Below are positions 6,503-10,170 of a DNA stretch of 10,170 nucleotides, piece after piece. How positions within the stretch are numbered: the stretch's first letter is position 1; each line of letters starts with the position of its first letter. The translations under genes were made by a program, and so were the position numbers. The stretch is from Spirochaetia bacterium. GTDB lineage: Bacteria; Spirochaetota; Spirochaetia; Treponematales; Breznakiellaceae. The stretch covers positions 1 through 10,170 of the forward strand of contig BNUY01000116.1 of the NCBI GenBank assembly GCA_025997715.1, given 5' to 3'. The notes below the pieces were generated by a model that had not been told where the DNA came from, searched no databases, and saw only the letters and a program-made list of their open reading frames with translations.

Positions 6503-7870
6503 ATGAAAGGTCTGCGTCTCCCCAGCATCCTGTTTTTTTTCCTCCTGGCTTTTTGCAGCGGGATGTTCCATGCGAACGCCCTTCCCGGCCCCCTGATGAT
6601 ACCCTGGCCGGAGCCTGACGATGATGATCTGACCATCCGGGTCAGCGTGGCGGGCCCCGGGGATGAACTGTACGTGTGGTGGGGGCATATCGCCTTGATT
6701 ATAGAAGACCGGCGTACCCAGGAAAGCAGGCTTTATGATTACGGTCTCTTTTCCTTTGAGACCGAGCATTTTTATACCAACTTCGCCAAAGGACGGCTCC
6801 TCTTCAGTTGCGCCGCTTCCCCGGCGGTACGCAATATCGCCCAATTCATCCTGACAAACCGGGATGTAACCTTCTACACCCTGGACCTCCCCCCGGAAAC
6901 CAAGGAACTGGTCCGTGCCTTTGCGGAGAACAATGTCCGGCCTGAAAACCGGAACTACCTGTACCACCATTTTAAGGATAACTGCGCCACCCGGATTCGG
7001 GACATCATCGACCTTGCCACCAACGGCCAGTTCTCCGAAGCCTTCCTGGATGCCCCCGGCCGCTTTACCCTGCGTCAGCATGTCCTGCGGCATACCTGGT
7101 TCGCCCCCATTCCGGAATGGTTCATGAGTAACTCCATGGGCCAGGATATCGATGTCCCCACCACGGTCTGGCAGGAGATGTTTCTCCCCTCGGAAATAGG
7201 CGCCCGCATCGAAGACTTCCGGTACCGGGATATGTATGGCCGGGAACGGAACCTGGTAAAATCCGTGGATGTGATCAACCGGGCGGTAGACCGTCCTCCG
7301 GTCCTGGAGGCGCCCCGGCGGCAATGGCCCCGGCAACTGCTCCTGTCCCTGTGTATCGCCGGCCTCTTCGCCCTGCTCCTGGCGCGCCGGAGAAAGCCCG
7401 CCGCCGCAATTGCCCTTGGCCTAAGCCAGTCGCTCCTGGGGATCTTCTTTGGTATCGTCGGTTTCCTTGACTTTTTTATGTCCTTCTTTACCCAACATGA
7501 CTACACCTGGCACAACATGAACCTCCTCTTTATTAACCCCCTGCTGCTTGCCGCGATCCCCCTGGGCATCCTCTACGCCTTTAGCCGGAACACCGCCCGC
7601 CGCCATCTCTGCGAATTCCTGTTAAAAGCCCTGTGGTCCCTTGTCCTCCTGGGCGGCATTCTTTCCATGCTCCTCCAACTCCTCCCCCAATTCTGGCAGC
7701 AGAACCAGATAAGCCTGGCCCTGGTACTCCCCTTCGCCGCAATGCTAAGTTTTGTTCCGGATATTGCAGGCAAGGTTAGGCAGCGGTATTTCCCGCGTTC
7801 AAGCAAGCGGCCAAATAATGAAAAAGTACAAAAGTACGGCAGCCAAGGTTATTCACGAATCGGCCATTGA
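6503..7870 (+). CDS. DUF4105 (Lnb N-terminal periplasmic domain) membrane protein
   Basis: A 455-residue envelope protein. The signal peptide covers residues 1-26 (FFFLLAFCSG, then a likely cut after ANA). Residues 45-260 match the DUF4105/Lnb_N domain: GHIALIIED with His62, YDYGLF, FAKGRLLF, and YHHFKDNCATRIRDIID with Asn160-Cys161. The His and the Asn-Cys pair sit where this papain-fold-like family has its conserved, possibly catalytic residues. The C-terminal half is membrane-bound, with helices at about 278-296, 301-329, 341-360, 373-394 and 403-418. Such fusions of a periplasmic domain to a helical bundle are familiar in DUF4105 proteins; the substrate is not established. The ATG at 6503 has only a weak AGAG before it. 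The final ~23 residues (SSKRPNNEK...) run over an antitoxin-like relic in another frame and are probably not native. Confidence 0.85.
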   Translation: MKGLRLPSILFFFLLAFCSGMFHANALPGPLMIPWPEPDDDDLTIRVSVAGPGDELYVWWGHIALIIEDRRTQESRLYDYGLFSFETEHFYTNFAKGRLLFSCAASPAVRNIAQFILTNRDVTFYTLDLPPETKELVRAFAENNVRPENRNYLYHHFKDNCATRIRDIIDLATNGQFSEAFLDAPGRFTLRQHVLRHTWFAPIPEWFMSNSMGQDIDVPTTVWQEMFLPSEIGARIEDFRYRDMYGRERNLVKSVDVINRAVDRPPVLEAPRRQWPRQLLLSLCIAGLFALLLARRRKPAAAIALGLSQSLLGIFFGIVGFLDFFMSFFTQHDYTWHNMNLLFINPLLLAAIPLGILYAFSRNTARRHLCEFLLKALWSLVLLGGILSMLLQLLPQFWQQNQISLALVLPFAAMLSFVPDIAGKVRQRYFPRSSKRPNNEKVQKYGSQGYSRIGH

Positions 7871-7998
7871 CCTCTATAAAAGACGGTAATCACCGAGGCG
7901 CATATGAAAGAGTTTGACCAGCCTGTCTTGTATCAACAGCCGACAACGCCGAGGACACACGGCCACAACGTCAAATAGAGAAGCCCAATTATTCATAA
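7818..7998 (+). pseudogene. Doubly frameshifted small antitoxin-like gene (relic)
   Basis: Three consecutive frames together read as one small protein. Frame 1, ATG 7818-7889, gives MKKYKSTAAKVIHESAIDLY then KRR and a TAA. Frame 2, from 7886, gives VITEAHMKEFDQ. Frame 3, from 7924, gives CLVSTADNAEDTRPQRQIEK and ends at TAA 7996-7998. Joined, the pattern YKS...IHExAxxL...I...MxEFDxxCL matches the N-terminal part of small antidote/XRE antitoxin proteins known from toxin-antitoxin loci; this match is from memory of the family. Each junction needs one restored base (near 7884-7888 and 7919-7924). It overlaps the 3' end of the DUF4105 gene and the stop of the FGE-like gene on the other strand. 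No toxin partner is seen. Sequencing error is the main alternative to decay. Confidence 0.5.
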
Positions 7999-9506
7999 CC
8001 GGAGCGGCAAATACGGAAACCCAGGCTGGAGGAGGAACGAGTAGAGGGTTGGCCCCGGTAGGCCGAACGCTGATACTCGGCCGGTTCGTTATGGCTCCCA
8101 CCGCGATTTACGTGATACGGACCCCAGGACGTTGGCGTGACAGGCCCCTGGGGGTCGGTCTGGCTCCCCGCGTTATAGTCTCCATACAAGTCCCAGCACC
8201 ATTCCCTTACATTTCCCTGCATATCGTATAAGCCCCAGGGGTTGGGAGCGAAACTCCCCACCGCAACAGGCTGCCCATCACCGGACTGTCCCCGTCTGAT
8301 ATACCAATACCAGTAGTCATTGGCATACCCGATCTTATAATTTGCCTCTCTGACGGTGATGGTATCCCCCATGCTGAAGGGTCCGGTGGTTCCCGCCCGG
8401 CAGGCGTATTCCCATTCCGCTTCCGTGGGCAGGCGGTAGCCTGCTGACCGTGGGTCAGCTTGGGCGTTCCGGTTCCAGGTTACGGTATCCCCGGTTATCG
8501 TATACGCCGGAGTCAAGCCCGCCATTTTGCTCAGGGCGTTACAAAACTTCACCGCATCATCCCAGCCCACCTCTGATACCGGATAATTATTTCCCTTGAG
8601 ACTACGGGGATTCGTCCCCATCACCATATGATATTCCTCGTTGGTTACTTCATACGTTCCCATGAAGAAACTGCTCACCGTTACCTGATGCTGGGTTTCA
8701 TTCCTGCCCCGGCCATCTTCCGACATCGGGCTCCCCATGGTAAAGGTCCCGCCGGGGACACGGACAAAATTGTCCGCCATCCGTTGCAGTTCCGCAGCTT
8801 CAGTACGCTGCCGTTCCTCCGTAAGCAGTCGCTTGTAGTCGGCGTCCGTTAAAACAGTGATCCCTTCGCCAATACCGGTAAATTTGACGGATAGCCTGTC
8901 GGTAATTAAATCTGCCTTTACCGCAGGAAAGGTGACCGTCTTTGAAGTATCCACCTTGGGCGTTATCTGCATCGGGCCTCCCTGAAAACTGACGCTCCAT
9001 TCATAGGCTAAGGTACTATTCTGGCGGCCTATGGTCAGGCCGTTCTCATTCACCAGTTCCACGGCGATAGTAATACTGCCCTTCCGCCCCGTAAAGGGCG
9101 ACGGCCCCGCAGCGGCGTTTTTTTGCGGCCAATAATCCAGCCCCCATGCGGCAGCCCTGCCCGTAAAAATCAACCCGCCCAGTTCCTTATTTACTGCTTT
9201 GGTAATAGTTTTAAACCAGGATTCCACCGGGAATAAACTGACGGTAAAACTATAGGGTATGGTTTCGTTTGTGTAATCAACCTTTCCGGATTTCAGATCC
9301 GTGGTGTACACCAGGTAAAACAGCGGCGGCGTTCGCATATAATTTGCGTAATACTGCTCGCACTCCGTCAGCCGGGCAATCCATTCCTGCCGGGATGCAA
9401 TATCCTTCCGAATGTCCGATCCATAATTACCGCTTAATACATTGCCTTCCCCGTATACCCCGGTCACTACACCCAACAGGAATAGTACGCACCGCATCCC
9501 TTTCAT
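7989..9506 (-). CDS. Secreted FGE/SUMF1-fold protein lacking catalytic cysteines
   Basis: An exported protein of 505 residues. The ATG at 9504-9506 is chosen over GTG 9507-9509 because AAGGAG (9514-9519) lies 7 nt before it. A signal peptide (CVLFLLGVVTGVYG) covers about residues 1-20. Residues 21-215 are a domain of unknown family. A short charged helix (about 222-245, LLTEERQRTEAAELQRM) links it to the SUMF1 domain (about 246-502). Its hallmarks are VPGGTFTMGS, MGTYEVTNEEY, GYRLPTEAEWEYACRAGTT, NPWGLYDMQGNVREWCWD and LGFRIC. Formylglycine-generating enzymes use two cysteines shortly before the final GFR; here the segment reads YQRSAYRGQ, with Tyr at both positions. It is therefore unlikely to be an active FGE. 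Binding or display on the C-type-lectin-like fold is more probable. It is the second gene of an operon, 15 nt after the upstream paralogue. Confidence 0.85.
   Translation of the reverse strand: MKGMRCVLFLLGVVTGVYGEGNVLSGNYGSDIRKDIASRQEWIARLTECEQYYANYMRTPPLFYLVYTTDLKSGKVDYTNETIPYSFTVSLFPVESWFKTITKAVNKELGGLIFTGRAAAWGLDYWPQKNAAAGPSPFTGRKGSITIAVELVNENGLTIGRQNSTLAYEWSVSFQGGPMQITPKVDTSKTVTFPAVKADLITDRLSVKFTGIGEGITVLTDADYKRLLTEERQRTEAAELQRMADNFVRVPGGTFTMGSPMSEDGRGRNETQHQVTVSSFFMGTYEVTNEEYHMVMGTNPRSLKGNNYPVSEVGWDDAVKFCNALSKMAGLTPAYTITGDTVTWNRNAQADPRSAGYRLPTEAEWEYACRAGTTGPFSMGDTITVREANYKIGYANDYWYWYIRRGQSGDGQPVAVGSFAPNPWGLYDMQGNVREWCWDLYGDYNAGSQTDPQGPVTPTSWGPYHVNRGGSHNEPAEYQRSAYRGQPSTRSSSSLGFRICRSGYE
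8391..8586 (-). repeat. Near-identical FGE core segment, copy A
   Basis: Aligned by eye to 9879-10074 without gaps, with about 17 differences in 196 bases (about 91% identity). It encodes the segment from just after EVGWDDAVKF back through TWNRNAQADPRSAGYRLPTE to YACRAGT. The flanking parts of the two genes are clearly more diverged. Confidence 0.8.
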
Positions 9507-9521
9507 CACAAAACTCCTTCA

Positions 9522-10170
9522 TTAACGACAGATACGGAACCCCACGAGGCCGCTCCGGTCAGCCGGCGTCATGAAGCCCCGGCTGGACCCGGCGTAGTTG
9601 CCGCGATGCGCCGAACGCAGCGCCGCGCGGCTGTCCAGTATGCCTCCGCCGCGATACACGCGGAACGCTCCCGAGGATGCGCCCTGGGGGTCGGTCTGGG
9701 CTCCCGTGCTATACGCCCCATACCGGTCCCAGCACCATTCCGACACATTCCCGTGCATATCATACAGGCCCCAGGCATTCGGGGCATATCCCCCTACCGG
9801 CCTCGCCGTGTGAGATTTGATATTATATGCCGCCTGCGATTGTGTTATGTTTTCCCCCGTATTCCAGGCAGTAGTTGTTCCCGCCCGGCAGGCGTATTCC
9901 CATTCCGCTTCCGTGGGAAGCCGGTAGCCTGCCGATCGTGGGTCAGCTTGGGCTTGCCGGTTCCAGGTTACGGTATCCCCGGTTATCGTATATACCGGAT
10001 TCAACCCTGCCTTTTTGCTCAGGGCATTACAAAACTTCACCGCATCATACCAGCTCACCTCTGACGCCGGATACATATCCCAATCATTATAGCGGGACCC
10101 CCTGGGCCTGGTTCCCATCACCGCCTGATATTCCGCCTGGGTCACTTCATACTTTCCCATGGAAAAACTG
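9522..10170 (-). CDS. FGE/SUMF1-fold protein, 5'-truncated by window edge
   Basis: The last 216 or so codons of a second SUMF1-domain protein; the frame stays open to the right edge, so its N-terminus, signal peptide and promoter lie outside. The Met at 10158-10160 is internal: the residues before it (SFS) match the SFF of the paralogue just before MGxYEVT. Visible hallmarks are MGKYEVTQAEYQAVMG, GYRLPTEAEWEYACRAGTT, NAWGLYDMHGNVSEWCWD and VGFRICR. The region matching the FGE active site reads LRSAHRGNYAGSS, without the catalytic cysteines. Compared with the downstream paralogue it has about 9 extra residues (GFMTPADRSG) before the final GFR. It is the promoter-proximal gene of the pair; the next gene starts 15 nt after its stop (9522-9524). 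The role is probably ligand binding or surface display. Confidence 0.85.
   Translation of the reverse strand, partial: SFSMGKYEVTQAEYQAVMGTRPRGSRYNDWDMYPASEVSWYDAVKFCNALSKKAGLNPVYTITGDTVTWNRQAQADPRSAGYRLPTEAEWEYACRAGTTTAWNTGENITQSQAAYNIKSHTARPVGGYAPNAWGLYDMHGNVSEWCWDRYGAYSTGAQTDPQGASSGAFRVYRGGGILDSRAALRSAHRGNYAGSSRGFMTPADRSGLVGFRICR
9879..10074 (-). repeat. Near-identical FGE core segment, copy B
   Basis: Ungapped partner of 8391-8586 at an offset of 1488 bp. The first 39 bases (9879-9917) are identical. The block ends near 10074, where the two genes diverge sharply. Confidence 0.8.

Noticed and set aside
6461..7336. 291-codon minus-strand frame opposite the DUF4105 gene
   Set aside because: Shadow frame; no recognisable motif, and it covers the divergent promoter region.
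7876..7895. Minus-strand CGGT-GATT-ACCG hairpin followed by TCTTTTAT as a terminator for the FGE operon
   Set aside because: The stem is only four base pairs and the T run is interrupted; too weak to list.
7904..7978. 24-codon plus-strand ORF starting ATG AAA GAG TTT after GAGG
   Set aside because: It is the middle part of the frameshifted antitoxin-like relic, not an independent gene.
7874..8101. 75-codon minus-strand frame over the end of the FGE-like gene
   Set aside because: It overlaps the well-supported FGE domain in another frame and is better explained as the complement of the relic.

Overview
This looks like a chromosomal segment of a host-associated spirochaete, most likely a Treponema of the termite-gut type. 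That is inferred from style, not from a marker gene. The clues are a lipoprotein with a VAC-type lipobox followed by a Gly-rich linker and β-helix repeats, tandem cysteine-less FGE/SUMF1-domain secreted proteins, a DUF4105 membrane protein, moderately high G+C in the genes, and AT-rich intergenic regions with palindromic repeats. No rRNA, tRNA, CRISPR array, transposase or integrase was seen.

Layout, left to right. (1) 60-368 (-): a small XRE-type repressor, divergent from (2) 577-1788 (+): a surface lipoprotein with a parallel β-helix repeat domain, closed by a strong terminator at 1851-1881. (3) 1882-2534: a gene-poor stretch. It holds a 130-bp imperfect palindrome with CGCGAA motifs every 10 bp. 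It also holds two tandem units, each coding a 30-residue single-membrane-span peptide (2106-2198 and 2417-2509). The units share an upstream leader block ending in TGGGGGGAT just before the start codon, and a terminator and a promoter lie between them. (4) 2535-6427 (-): a two-gene ABC transporter operon, ATPase then a 1063-residue FtsX/MacB-type permease with a long coiled coil, overlapping at TAATG. (5) 6503-7870 (+): a DUF4105 protein with C-terminal membrane helices, transcribed divergently from the ABC operon; the two promoters appear to overlap at their -35 hexamers. (6) 7818-7998 (+): a doubly frameshifted relic of a small antitoxin-like gene squeezed between convergent genes. (7) 7989-10170 (-): two tandem secreted FGE-fold proteins. 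Both lack the catalytic cysteines, and they share an internal stretch of about 91% nucleotide identity; the upstream one runs off the window.

How the parts relate. The ABC pair is a self-contained transporter of the MacB/LolCDE mechanotransmission class; no adaptor or outer-membrane partner is present. The lipoprotein, the DUF4105 protein and the FGE-fold pair all carry export signals or a lipobox, or are expected to, so this is an envelope- and surface-oriented neighbourhood. The best candidates for something undescribed are the paired 30-residue membrane peptides with their shared leader, and the decayed antitoxin-like gene.
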